From the NCBI GenBank assembly GCA_051418075.1, contig JBPRGG010000172.1, forward strand, positions 136,535 through 200,534: DNA of 64,000 nucleotides. Reading direction: 5' to 3'. The notes under the pieces were generated by a model. The model made no database searches. It saw nothing but the letters and a program-made list of their open reading frames with translations, and had not been told where the DNA came from. The translations under genes and the position numbers were made by a program. Each line of letters starts with the position of its first letter. The stretch's first letter is position 1. The DNA comes from JBPRGG01 sp051418075 (GTDB taxonomy: Bacteria > Bacteroidota > Bacteroidia > Cytophagales > Cyclobacteriaceae). Positions 1 to 9,170 of this stretch are shown here, piece by piece.

Positions 1-2
1 CT

Positions 3-464
3 ACTGAAGAAGTTATAAATACCACTATGAAGCTGTTAAAATTGGTAGGTAATGAGCCGGTACGTATGAAAAAGGAGATCCTGGGCTATATTGGCAACCG
101 AATCATGCATGCCATGAATCGGGAAGCTCTTTACCTGATTGGAGAAGGAATTGTTTCCCCCGAAGATGTAGATAAAGTAATTTTATCCAGCTTTGGACCT
201 CGTTTTGCAAATCTTGGCCCCATGGAATATCTTGATTTTTCCGGTTTGGACCTGATCAAATCTATTCAAGGATATCTGTATGGTGATCTTGATACTACCC
301 CTGGTGTTTTACCAGTGGTTGAACAAAAAAATGAGGCAGGAGATCTGGGCCTTAAGACAGGTAAAGGCTTATTTGACTGGTCCGGCAAAGATCCCAACCT
401 GATACGAGCCAACCGGGACAAAGAATTTATGCGCAAGTTAAAAGATAAAAAATCAAATAAATGA
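3..464 (+). CDS. 3-hydroxyacyl-CoA dehydrogenase family protein, C-terminal part (5' end outside window)
   Basis: The reading frame is open to the left edge of the window (codons from base 3 read TEEVINTT before the first ATG at 27), so this is the 3' end of a longer gene. The visible part matches the all-helical C-terminal domain of the 3HCDH family: a GYIGNRIMHAMNREAL segment, then EGIVSPEDVDKVI, a GPRFANLGPMEYLDFSGLD segment and a closing GLKTGKGLFDWSG motif. The Rossmann NAD-binding half is not in the window. The stop overlaps the start of the next gene by 4 bases (ATGA), so they are translationally coupled. The substrate is unknown; the sugar-type oxidoreductase neighbours leave open a hydroxyacid rather than a fatty acyl-CoA. 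Confidence 0.85.
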   Translation, partial: TEEVINTTMKLLKLVGNEPVRMKKEILGYIGNRIMHAMNREALYLIGEGIVSPEDVDKVILSSFGPRFANLGPMEYLDFSGLDLIKSIQGYLYGDLDTTPGVLPVVEQKNEAGDLGLKTGKGLFDWSGKDPNLIRANRDKEFMRKLKDKKSNK

Positions 465-1396
465 ATCAATACATACTGATCGTTTTACACAAGCTGAACC
501 AATCCTTTGGATATTATGATGTACAAACCGGGAAAAAAACAGCCAGCATTCCCACCCGGGTATTCCCTCATGAATGCTGCTTGTCACCGGACCGTACCAG
601 GCTTTTTATTACTGAATATGGTTTACGCGGGGTAGAAACTCCAGGAAAGGGTGGTAATACAGTGGCGGTATTTGATCTGAAAACCAGGAAAAGGACAAGT
701 ACCATATCTACCGGTGATTATGACCGGCCTCATGGTATCGTCAGTTGGGGTGATAAGTTATTTGTGACCAGTGAATCAACCCAAAAGCTCCTGATTTTTG
801 ATATTCATACAGAGGAATTGATCTATATTGTTGATACAGATGCTTTACTTTCCCATATGGTCAATATTGCTCCTGATGGTAAAACAGTTTATACGGCCAA
901 TGTTAGTTCGGGTACTTTATCCGCAATTGACCCTGAAACAGGAGTAGTGATCAAACAGATAAAAGTAAAAGAGCGTCCTGAAGGAATGGCTTTTTCACCA
1001 AATGGAAAATTAATGTATGTGGTAAACCGGGAAAGCAAGGCTGTGTCAATAGTAGATACAGAAGCTATGGAAGAAATTGATAGCATTTCTACCGGCCATG
1101 GACCGGTAAGGATCGTAATTACCCCCGATGGCAAACGAATTGCTTTTCCTTTATTTCATTCTGATGTGGTAGAAGTTGCTGACACTGAAAGCAGAAAGGT
1201 TATAAAAACTATACCTGTAGGCAAACAGCCGGCGGGAACTGCCATTTCACCGGATGGTAAACTGGTATTTATGTCCTGCGAAATAGAAAACAAGGTTTAT
1301 GTATTATCTATGGAAAGCCTGGAAATCATCAAAACCATCGATACCGAAAATGGATGTGATGCCATGGTTTGTATTTATCAAAATGAAATAAATTAG
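461..1396 (+). CDS. YncE-like beta-propeller protein
   Basis: This 311-residue protein is built of repeated blades with the pattern SPDG/NGK...VYVxN...xVxVIDxxTxxxxxTIxxG (for example around residues 133-160, 173-200 and 258-300), typical of YVTN/YncE and lactonase-like seven-bladed propellers. No convincing signal peptide is present, so it may act in the cytoplasm with the adjacent dehydrogenases, possibly as a lactonase of the 6-phosphogluconolactonase type. The start overlaps the preceding stop by 4 bases, and 6 bases separate it from the next start. The family is certain to about fold level only; the substrate is unknown. Confidence 0.75.
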   Translation: MNQYILIVLHKLNQSFGYYDVQTGKKTASIPTRVFPHECCLSPDRTRLFITEYGLRGVETPGKGGNTVAVFDLKTRKRTSTISTGDYDRPHGIVSWGDKLFVTSESTQKLLIFDIHTEELIYIVDTDALLSHMVNIAPDGKTVYTANVSSGTLSAIDPETGVVIKQIKVKERPEGMAFSPNGKLMYVVNRESKAVSIVDTEAMEEIDSISTGHGPVRIVITPDGKRIAFPLFHSDVVEVADTESRKVIKTIPVGKQPAGTAISPDGKLVFMSCEIENKVYVLSMESLEIIKTIDTENGCDAMVCIYQNEIN

Positions 1397-1402
1397 TGAA
1401 TT

Positions 1403-2434
1403 ATGAAAGCATTGGTATTAGAAGCATATAAAAAATTTGATTTTAAAGAAGTTTCGCAGCCTCAACCAAGTCCCCGGGAGGTACTGGTAAGGACCAAAGC
1501 GGTGGGTATTTGTGGCAGTGATGTACATGGAATGGATGGCAGCACCGGACGCAGACAACCACCCATCATTATGGGACATGAAGCATCGGGAATTATTGAA
1601 GAGGTAGGAGAGGAGGTAAATGACTGGAAGCCAGGAGATCGGGTTACTTTTGATTCCACCATATATGAACTTGACGACTGGTATACCTTACAGGGGATGT
1701 ACAACCTGAGTGATAACCGAAAGGTATTGGGCGTTTCCTGCGATGATTATCGCAGGCATGGAGCGTTTGCCGAATATGTGGTGGTGCCGCAGCATATTCT
1801 CTATCAGATCCCGGAAAATGTGTCATTCGAACAGGCTGCCATGGTAGAGCCGGTGGCTGTAGCAGCCCACGCAGTAGGTTTATCGCCCCTGGTGTTGAAC
1901 GATACAGCGGTGGTGGTAGGAGCTGGAATGATTGGGCTTTTTCTGGTACAGGTACTGAAAGTAGCAGGTTGCGGTAAAGTCATTGCCGTAGACCTGGATC
2001 AGCAAAAGATGGACCTGGCCCGAAAAATGGGGGCAGACCATGTCTTTAATCCTGATTGGCAGGATGTTCCCCGGGAAATCAAAGACATTACCAATGGGAG
2101 AGGTGCAGATTTGGCTTTTGAAGCAGTAGGTATTACCAGCACAGTGAAAATGGCCATTGATTCGGTACGAAAAGGAGCCACTGTTACATTAGTGGGCAAT
2201 CTTTCACCTCAGGTGGAATTACCTTTACAGTCAGTGGTAACCAGGCAGATCAGACTACAGGGCAGTTGTGCCATTGCCGGAGAATATCCTGCCGTGCTGG
2301 ATATGATCTCCCGCCAGCAGGTAGACGTAGATACTATTATAAGCGCAATAGCTCCCTTAAGCGAAGGGGCCAGTTGGTTCAGCCGCCTGTATCAGAAAGA
2401 GCCAGGATTGATGAAAGTGGTTTTACAGCCATAG
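1403..2434 (+). CDS. Zinc-type medium-chain alcohol/polyol dehydrogenase (MDR family) lacking structural zinc cysteines
   Basis: The 343-residue protein is an MDR-family dehydrogenase. The GroES-like half holds the catalytic zinc set Cys37 (GICGSD), His59-Glu60 (GHEASG) and Glu149 (VEPVAVAAH), and the Rossmann fold shows VVGAGMIG at 171-178. Members of this family usually bind a second, structural zinc through C-x2-C-x2-C-x7-C. Here the four positions are Glu89, Asp92, Thr95 and Ser103, with spacing kept. It is closest in feel to sorbitol/threonine dehydrogenase-like enzymes acting on a polyol or hydroxyacid. It is third in the operon, followed after 33 bases by a Gfo/Idh gene. Confidence 0.85.
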   Translation: MKALVLEAYKKFDFKEVSQPQPSPREVLVRTKAVGICGSDVHGMDGSTGRRQPPIIMGHEASGIIEEVGEEVNDWKPGDRVTFDSTIYELDDWYTLQGMYNLSDNRKVLGVSCDDYRRHGAFAEYVVVPQHILYQIPENVSFEQAAMVEPVAVAAHAVGLSPLVLNDTAVVVGAGMIGLFLVQVLKVAGCGKVIAVDLDQQKMDLARKMGADHVFNPDWQDVPREIKDITNGRGADLAFEAVGITSTVKMAIDSVRKGATVTLVGNLSPQVELPLQSVVTRQIRLQGSCAIAGEYPAVLDMISRQQVDVDTIISAIAPLSEGASWFSRLYQKEPGLMKVVLQP

Positions 2435-2467
2435 GTTTTTTGAAATTTATAAAGGTATATCTTAATT

Positions 2468-3586
2468 ATGGAAATATTAAAAGCAGGAATAGTAGGCTGC
2501 GGGAAGGTTAGCCATTTACATGCAAAGGCTCTTCAAAGTGTGAAAAACGCCAAATTGGCAGCTGTACAAAGCCGTAGCATCAATAAAGCTGATTCATTTG
2601 GTTCGCAATACCAGGTCAATGGATATGATGATGTGGAAAAGATGATCCGGCAGGAAGGACTGGATCTGGTAATAATATGCACTCCACACCCTTTTCATTA
2701 TTCACCTACTGAAATGGCTGCCGATTTAGGAGCCCATGTGTTGGTGGAAAAACCTATTGCCTCCACCCTTGAAGATACCGATAAAATGATTGAAGCCTGT
2801 AAAAAAGCAAAGGTAAAGCTTGGCGTGATCAGTCAGCGGCGATTTTATGAACCAGTAAAAAGGGTAAAACAAGCTATTGATGGCGGTAAAATTGGAATGC
2901 CAGTATTAGGCACTGTAAATATGTTGGGCTGGCGAGATGAAGCCTATTACCAAAGCGATGCCTGGAGAGGAACCTGGGAAATGGAAGGAGGAGGAGTACT
3001 GGTAAATCAGGCACCTCACCAATTGGATATTCTGCAATGGTTTATGGGGCCTGTGGATGAATTGTTTGGCTACTGGGCTAATTTGAACCACCCCTATATT
3101 GAGGTAGAAGATACAGCATTGGCTTTGTTGAAATTTCGAAATGGAGGGTTGGGAAATATTATTGTAAGTAACTCTCAAAAACCAGGCATTTATGGTAAAG
3201 TACATGTACATGGCAATAATGGTGCTTCAGTAGGGGTTCAGACCGATGGGGGAGCCATGTTCATTGCCGGAATGTCAAACATTCAGGAACCGCCGGTAAA
3301 CGATGTGTGGAGTATACCCGGAGAAGAAACAGAATTGACCCGATGGAAAGAGAAAGACAGTAAGTTTTTCAGTAGTATTGATCCTACTACCTATTACCAC
3401 CAGTTGCAAATTGAAGATTTTACTGATGCTATTTTAAATGATAAGAAACCGTTAGTCACCGGAGAAGAAGGAAGGGTCACTGTTGAGATTTTTTCCGCTA
3501 TTTACCGCTCTCAAAGAGATGGTAAGCCAGTTAAATTTCCGGTGCAACCGGAAAACAGCCAGGATATGGACGGCAGGATTAAATAA
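2468..3586 (+). CDS. Gfo/Idh/MocA family NAD(P)-dependent oxidoreductase
   Basis: The 372-residue protein begins with a dinucleotide-binding GIVGCGKVSHLHAKAL motif (residues 8-23), has the family hallmark EKPIA near residue 95, and continues with RRFYEPVKRVKQAI and a GGGVLVNQAPHQLDILQW segment that carries the conserved HxxD-type active-site residues. Such enzymes oxidise or isomerise sugars, inositols and sugar acids. It is the last gene of the four-gene operon, which with the MDR dehydrogenase and propeller suggests catabolism of an oxidised sugar or cyclitol. The specific substrate cannot be read from sequence. Confidence 0.88.
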   Translation: MEILKAGIVGCGKVSHLHAKALQSVKNAKLAAVQSRSINKADSFGSQYQVNGYDDVEKMIRQEGLDLVIICTPHPFHYSPTEMAADLGAHVLVEKPIASTLEDTDKMIEACKKAKVKLGVISQRRFYEPVKRVKQAIDGGKIGMPVLGTVNMLGWRDEAYYQSDAWRGTWEMEGGGVLVNQAPHQLDILQWFMGPVDELFGYWANLNHPYIEVEDTALALLKFRNGGLGNIIVSNSQKPGIYGKVHVHGNNGASVGVQTDGGAMFIAGMSNIQEPPVNDVWSIPGEETELTRWKEKDSKFFSSIDPTTYYHQLQIEDFTDAILNDKKPLVTGEEGRVTVEIFSAIYRSQRDGKPVKFPVQPENSQDMDGRIK

Positions 3587-3840
3587 CATCAGAATTTATT
3601 ATAGTGTTTTTATTTTATAATATCTTATTACCAATTTACTAAGTACTTCCTGTGAGGGTCATTTAAAACCTCCTAAAAACAAACATCAACTTAAAGCCAG
3701 GTCATTTATCTTCTGAAATTTTTTTGTACCATCTTTTGTAAAATCACCTAATTTTCTATAAATTGGGGTCCTTTTAATAATGATATGATTTGGTTTGGGG
3801 GAACTAATTTCAATCAGACTTCCAACTTATTTTTAACGCT
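3587..3840. other. Intergenic gap, no gene seen
   Basis: About 250 bases of AT-rich sequence between the catabolic operon and the histidine kinase. No open frame, hairpin with a T-tract or clear TAnnTTTG box was found. It presumably carries the kinase promoter. Confidence 0.4.
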
Positions 3841-6540
3841 ATGATCGAAAAACCTGATGAACCTGATAAGTTGTTATCCTTTTTACCCCAGCTTGGCGTT
3901 TGTATTACCATAGACAAACACCAAAATATCACTCAAATTCACCCAGTTTTTTTAAAATTACTGAAATACCAGGAACCCGAGATTTTACAAAAACCCTATC
4001 AAGCGTTTTTTTCTGAAAAGTCTAAGGAATTGCTGAATGAAAATGGGGATCTATCTTCTTGTCATCCGGTAAATTTGGAATTGGCAGATGCAAATGGACA
4101 TATAAAAAACTTATCATTTCTGGTAATTCAATCGGATCAGGAATTGACTTTGTGCCTTTGGAATGCTTATGAACAATTACAAAAAATACAGCAGGAAAAA
4201 GCTTCAATTTGGGAGAAATTATTTGACAACGCTCCCCTGGGATTATGTTTATTAAACCAAAATAAGATTTCCTTTGTCAATCAGCAGCTATGTAAAATGA
4301 CCTATTATGAGAAGGATGAACTGACTAATCTAAACCTGACCAATTTATTTTCCCAACCCGGTGACTGGAACCTAATAAAGGAAGATAGCACCTTGTCAAA
4401 TGATTCGTTTATAAGCCGGGAAGTAAAATGGAAAACACGTATAGGGACTGAGTTTGATGTTTTAATTAACCTTACTCACCTGGATGAACCGGAAAGGAAC
4501 ATTGATATGGCTGTTTTTGCCCTGGATATCTCTGAGGTTAAGGATGTTGAGTATGCCCTTTTGGAAAGTGAAAAAAACCTGACCCAACATCTTGAAGAAA
4601 TTCAAACCATTACAGAAGAATTGCGGGTATCAAATGACGAGTTATCTGACATAAATTTACAGTTACAAGAAGCAAATTTCAGATTATCTGAAAGTGAAAA
4701 AACTTATAAATCCATGTTTCAGGATAATACTTCGATCATGCTCCTGATTGACCCTGATGATGGTAAAATCGTAGATGCCAATCATGCTGCTTGCCAGTTT
4801 TATGGATATATGCCTGCCGAATTCAGAAATATGTACATAGATGAGATCAATTTATATGATCCTGAATTGATCAGGAATGATCTCTACAAAGTGAAAAATG
4901 ATAATAGCAATTATTTCAGATTTAAGCACAAACTGGCCAACGGATCATTCAGAGATGTGGAGGTTTATTCTGGTCCTGTTACAGTTGAAAAGCGAAAGTT
5001 GCTATATTCAATCATACATGATGTAACTGATAGGGTGGAGGTGCAAAGAAAGCACCTGAAATTGCTGGAGCAATTTAAAAAGTTGGTGGACACCATTCCT
5101 AATGGAATTGATGAATGTGATGCAGATGGCACCATTTTATTTAGCAATACAGCTCATTACCAAATGATGAAAATGGAAGAAGGAGAATTGATTGGGAAGA
5201 GCATTACGGATTTTATGGACAGAGAGGATAAAGAAGAGTTGTGCAATTTCTACAAATATGTCATGGAAATCAAACCCGTCCCTACACCTTTTATTGCCCG
5301 TCAAAAGACTAAAGATGGAGAATATATTGATGTTCAGTTGGATTGGAATTATTTGAAGGATGAGCAGGACCAAATTACCGGCTTTATTGTGGTTATTTCT
5401 GATATTACTGAACGAAAGAAAAATGAAGCGGCCCTCACTGAAAGTGAAAATAAGTTTCGCAACCTTGTTGAAAATATAGATGAAGCTTTCTGGTTAAGAG
5501 ATCTGAATACTGATAAAATGATTTATCTTAGCCCTGGGTATGAAAAGATATGGAGTAGTAGCCGTGAAAAAGCGCTGGATAACCCTGAATCCTTATTTGA
5601 TCAGATTCATCCTGATGATAAAGACCTGGTAAGAGCAAAGCTTTTCAGTCCGTCAATGGATTTTATCGAGGATATTGAATGTAGGATTATTAAACCAGGT
5701 GGCTCTGTTGTTTGGGTTATGATCAAGTCATTTGTATTGAAAGAAGGATCAAACATACATCAGATAGGATTAGCCACTGATATCACAGAAAGGAAGCGCA
5801 CAAATCAACACATTCTTGCTCAAAATGTGGAACTAAAGAAAATTAACCAGGAATTGGACCAGTTCGTTTATAGTGTTTCACACAATCTGCGTTCACCCCT
5901 GACTTCTATTCTGGGCTTAGTCAATTTGCTTAAGATCACAGATGATCCGCAACAGGTGGATGAAATGCTGAAATTAATTGAAAATAGTATCATCAAACTG
6001 GATGAAACCATTCATGAGATCATTGACTATTCAAAAAATGCACGGATGGAAGTAGTTCAGGAAGCCTTTGACGTGGAAGAATTATTAGAAGATGTGCTGG
6101 AAAGATTAAAATATCTTTATCAGAAAAAATCTATTAAAATTCTAAAAGAGGTGTCACCCCATAAGATATTCCGATCTGATGCTTCCAGGTTGAGGGTTGT
6201 CCTAATTAATCTGATTTCCAATGCCATCAAATACTATGATCCTAATAAACCTATACCTTATGTCAAAATTAATATAGAACCACATCAGAAGGGGCTGAAA
6301 ATAATAGTTTCGGACAATGGCATAGGCATTCCGGAAAAAGAGACCGAAAAAATCTTTAAAATGTTCTATAGAGCTACAGAATTATCAAGCGGGGCGGGTT
6401 TAGGGTTGGCTATTGTAAAAGAAGTATTGGATAAATTGAATGGTATGATTTCAGTTAAATCAAATTATGGCTTTGGCTCGGATTTCATCATAATCATTCC
6501 TACCACACCTGAAATGAATTTCACTACCACATCATCCTGA
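3841..6540 (+). CDS. Multi-PAS sensor histidine kinase
   Basis: This 899-residue kinase has no transmembrane segment or signal peptide, so it is probably a cytosolic sensor. About five PAS modules occupy roughly residues 10-110, 125-236, 285-400, 405-530 and 535-660; a coiled coil (about 237-280) separates the second and third. Several modules end in the PAC-like DITERK/DISEV motif. The transmitter has the H-box SVSHNLRSPLTSILG with His681, an N-box LISNAIKYYD, DNGIGIP, FKMFYRA and GAGLGLAIVKE. No receiver domain or response regulator is encoded next to it, so it is an orphan kinase here. Its ligand is unknown. Confidence 0.93.
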   Translation: MIEKPDEPDKLLSFLPQLGVCITIDKHQNITQIHPVFLKLLKYQEPEILQKPYQAFFSEKSKELLNENGDLSSCHPVNLELADANGHIKNLSFLVIQSDQELTLCLWNAYEQLQKIQQEKASIWEKLFDNAPLGLCLLNQNKISFVNQQLCKMTYYEKDELTNLNLTNLFSQPGDWNLIKEDSTLSNDSFISREVKWKTRIGTEFDVLINLTHLDEPERNIDMAVFALDISEVKDVEYALLESEKNLTQHLEEIQTITEELRVSNDELSDINLQLQEANFRLSESEKTYKSMFQDNTSIMLLIDPDDGKIVDANHAACQFYGYMPAEFRNMYIDEINLYDPELIRNDLYKVKNDNSNYFRFKHKLANGSFRDVEVYSGPVTVEKRKLLYSIIHDVTDRVEVQRKHLKLLEQFKKLVDTIPNGIDECDADGTILFSNTAHYQMMKMEEGELIGKSITDFMDREDKEELCNFYKYVMEIKPVPTPFIARQKTKDGEYIDVQLDWNYLKDEQDQITGFIVVISDITERKKNEAALTESENKFRNLVENIDEAFWLRDLNTDKMIYLSPGYEKIWSSSREKALDNPESLFDQIHPDDKDLVRAKLFSPSMDFIEDIECRIIKPGGSVVWVMIKSFVLKEGSNIHQIGLATDITERKRTNQHILAQNVELKKINQELDQFVYSVSHNLRSPLTSILGLVNLLKITDDPQQVDEMLKLIENSIIKLDETIHEIIDYSKNARMEVVQEAFDVEELLEDVLERLKYLYQKKSIKILKEVSPHKIFRSDASRLRVVLINLISNAIKYYDPNKPIPYVKINIEPHQKGLKIIVSDNGIGIPEKETEKIFKMFYRATELSSGAGLGLAIVKEVLDKLNGMISVKSNYGFGSDFIIIIPTTPEMNFTTTSS

Positions 6541-6678
6541 TTAATTACCGGTAATTGAATTCTTTAATTAAATAAATTAAGCAGGCTTGCCCTTATTTCA
6601 TTAAATTTTATCAACTATTGTTTTGTTTATTTTTCATTTTTTTTAATATTGTTAAAATATTCACCTAAAAATAAAACA

Positions 6679-8166
6679 ATGAAGATCAAACTGCCCCTGA
6701 TTATCCTATATTTTTTCATTCCTGCTCAAATAATAGCCCAGGCTACCAATTTTACTGCTGTTCAGGCTGAGGTAGACTTTTCCAAAAAATTAAGAGACTG
6801 GGATGGCTTTGGTTTTAATTATGTGGAAACTGCCCAGACTATTGATTATGAACAGGATCCCCAGGAATACGGTGGATTTAGTTTGTTGACTGAAACTGAA
6901 AGGCAAGAGATCATTGATATGATTTTTGGGGAAGAAGGTTTAAAGGTAGGTCTGGTCAAAATGTTTTTGGATCCCTGGCACCAGGATAGACCAAACGGGG
7001 CTTTTGATCATAAAACCACTACAGAAAATATGCGGTATTTTGTTCGGGAGGGACTAAAAAAAACCCGGGCCAGGGGAGCAGATCTGGAAATCATCACCAC
7101 CCTGTATGGCCCGCCCTCATATATGACCAGGCAAAAATTTTTACGTGGAAGGGATTTTGATCCGGCTCATAAAGAAGATCTGGCCAGATACCTGATCGAT
7201 TGGGTCAGATTTTTAAAATCAGAAGAAGGCTTTCCTGTAAAATACATATCATTACACAATGAAGGAGAATCATGGCTGCGTTGGGATGTAGAGGATCAAA
7301 CCGGAAATATAGGACATGGGCATGATTACAACATGTTTTGGCCCCCTTCCCTGGTGGTTGAATTTTTAAAGTTGTTACCACCTATGATAAAACAGGCTGG
7401 TTTACAAGAGGTAGGAGTCACTCCGGGAGAAACGACCAACTGGTATCGATTTGGTACCTGGGGATATGCCAATGCTATTTATGATGATGAGGAAGCGTTG
7501 AATCAAATGGCCCTGATCACTTCTCATGGATTCTATTCCGGTAATTATGGTCGTTGGTTTGGAGAACATAAAAGCGAAGGTATTGATATACTGCGCTCCA
7601 AAAGACCCGAACTGCACGCTTGGGTAACTTCTACCAGTTGGAGTGACATGGATGCCAAAAACATCAAGGAAATGCATGGAAATATTTATACCGCCAAAGT
7701 AAATGGCATCATTCCCTGGGCAGGAATTCAGCGGCCTCCTTTATGGGTAGGCGGGGACCCCAATCCTGGTTCTGCCTTTACGGTTTATGAAGATGGCAAT
7801 TATGAGGTCAGAAGAGGATATTACTTTTATAAACAAATCACCCGGGCTGGTCAGCCGGGAATGGCTGTAGCCAGAACCAGCGCCATGGACTCTGAAATTG
7901 CCATTATTGGGTTTTCCAGTAATAATACTGATCATCCGGATGCAGTGGTGGTGGTAAATATTAGTAATCATAATCGTCCGGTGGCTTTGCAGGTACTTGG
8001 AAGCTCCAGTCAGACGTTTCAGGCTTTCCGAACCACTGAATCAGGAAATCGTTATGAAAACATTTCACAGGACAGGTATCGGGAAATAGGAAATTTTGAC
8101 CTTAATAACGGGGTGATCAACTATATGGCCCCTGCTGGTTCAGTTACAACATTTTTTGCCCGCTGA
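6679..8166 (+). CDS. Secreted GH30-like (clan GH-A) glycoside hydrolase, nucleophile position altered
   Basis: I start at ATG 6679 rather than the in-frame TTG at 6649, because the ATG opens directly on a signal peptide (MKIKLPLIILYFFIPAQIIAQA). The 495-residue product has the barrel features of GH30-type enzymes: GFGFNYVE near the N-terminus, LYGPPSYM, the acid/base strand SLHNEGES (Glu195) and a C-terminal beta-domain (about 390-495) ending in PAGSVTTFF. On strand 7 the family motif W-x-T-E reads WVTST, with Ser318 (TCT at 7630-7632) where the nucleophilic Glu is expected. It may therefore be a binding protein, use another mechanism, or belong to an unlisted sister family. Downstream are 325 bases without a gene. 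Confidence 0.72.
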   Translation: MKIKLPLIILYFFIPAQIIAQATNFTAVQAEVDFSKKLRDWDGFGFNYVETAQTIDYEQDPQEYGGFSLLTETERQEIIDMIFGEEGLKVGLVKMFLDPWHQDRPNGAFDHKTTTENMRYFVREGLKKTRARGADLEIITTLYGPPSYMTRQKFLRGRDFDPAHKEDLARYLIDWVRFLKSEEGFPVKYISLHNEGESWLRWDVEDQTGNIGHGHDYNMFWPPSLVVEFLKLLPPMIKQAGLQEVGVTPGETTNWYRFGTWGYANAIYDDEEALNQMALITSHGFYSGNYGRWFGEHKSEGIDILRSKRPELHAWVTSTSWSDMDAKNIKEMHGNIYTAKVNGIIPWAGIQRPPLWVGGDPNPGSAFTVYEDGNYEVRRGYYFYKQITRAGQPGMAVARTSAMDSEIAIIGFSSNNTDHPDAVVVVNISNHNRPVALQVLGSSSQTFQAFRTTESGNRYENISQDRYREIGNFDLNNGVINYMAPAGSVTTFFAR

Positions 8167-8491
8167 TCTTCAGTAATAGGGATACGATACGGCTGTTTTT
8201 CATTTTTAGCTTTCTTTAAAACGGTTTCTTAACCAGTACCAGTCCATAGGCTGTAATATAATCTGAAGACTTGTCATGAATAAGCAATAGAGAAAAATTT
8301 TTAATTTTTTCTCTATTGAATCCCTTTTTCAACATCCTGGCAATCACTATTTTGTTTTCACAAAAGGCATATTCCTACAGATATTACATAGGTAATAAAG
8401 AAATATATCAGCTCTTTTATTCAAAAAATATTCAAATAATATAAAAATATAAATAAAAAGTACTATTTTTGTACTGTAAATTATAATATAT
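8167..8491. other. Intergenic region with an AT-rich inverted repeat
   Basis: No gene is visible. A 13-bp perfect inverted repeat (CAATAGAGAAAAA at 8285-8297, its complement at 8306-8318) forms an AT-rich hairpin that may end transcription of the upstream hydrolase, although it has no clean T-tail. A TAnnTTTG box for the next gene lies at 8464-8471. Confidence 0.5.
8464..8471 (+). promoter_or_regulatory. Bacteroidota-type -7 box (TATTTTTG) for the CAP-domain gene
   Basis: The sequence matches TAnnTTTG and lies 20 bases before the ATG at 8492. A clear -33 TTG/TTTG partner was not found. Confidence 0.45.
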
Positions 8492-9037
8492 ATGAAATAT
8501 TCATTCATCTTTATTGCATTTTTAATTAGTAATATTACATGGGGACAGGAAATTACTTCGGATAAGTTTGATCATTCTCTGGTAAATCAATTGTTATTTC
8601 AAAAGATCAATGAATTAAGAGATCAGCAAAACCTGGCTCCTGTTATATCTAATATAGTTCTTGAACAAGCTTCGCAGCATCATGCTTCGTATATGTCGCA
8701 ATCCACCATTGTATCTCACTATCAGGAAATGAATTTAGTGAAACAAATTACCTTGTTCGGCCCCCGGGACAGGATTGATTATTTTGCACAAAATATTGAC
8801 CTTACCCATAATGTTTATGCTGAAATATGCCTGGGAATAAGACTCAAAAAAGTAGCAAACCATCAGATTTTAGCAGAAAAATTATTTGAGGAGTTGGTGA
8901 AGTCTGAAAACCACGCCCTTTTGATAAATCCTCAAGCTCAGTACCTGGGCACCTCGGTCGAGCCCAGGAAGAATACTTATTATTTGGCTATTAATATAGG
9001 CATGGGGTATAATAATTCGATAGCATTGTTGGAATAA
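8492..9037 (+). CDS. Secreted CAP/SCP-domain protein (copy 1)
   Basis: The 181-residue protein has a signal peptide (MKYSFIFIAFLISNITWGQ) followed by one CAP (SCP/PR-1) domain. The helix LLFQKINELRDQQNLAPV, the HHASYM helix, a second His in IVSHYQEM, YAEICLG and a final SENHALLINPQAQYLG strand correspond to the family cavity residues. CAP proteins in bacteria are extracytoplasmic, with varied or unknown roles. The next gene encodes a paralogue of the same length and architecture, so the pair arose by tandem duplication. Function is not predictable. Confidence 0.75.
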   Translation: MKYSFIFIAFLISNITWGQEITSDKFDHSLVNQLLFQKINELRDQQNLAPVISNIVLEQASQHHASYMSQSTIVSHYQEMNLVKQITLFGPRDRIDYFAQNIDLTHNVYAEICLGIRLKKVANHQILAEKLFEELVKSENHALLINPQAQYLGTSVEPRKNTYYLAINIGMGYNNSIALLE

Positions 9038-9066
9038 CTATCAATTACCTTTGATAGTTTATCTTT
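9036..9066 (+). terminator. Hairpin after CAP copy 1
   Basis: AACTATCAA (9036-9044) pairs perfectly with TTGATAGTT (9051-9059), overlapping the stop codon. The following T-rich stretch is short, so this is a weak terminator candidate. Confidence 0.4.
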
Positions 9067-9170
9067 AAATTCAACCCACTCGTCCAAAATATTCCCCTGA
9101 CTCGTCGAAAATAAAATTCTGGTTTTCAACATTTTTTTATATTTATACCGTAGTTTAAACCAGTTATTGT

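Noticed and set aside
3587..3840. Possible small RNA or regulator in the gap before the kinase
   Set aside because: No hairpin with T-tract and no strong promoter box were visible.
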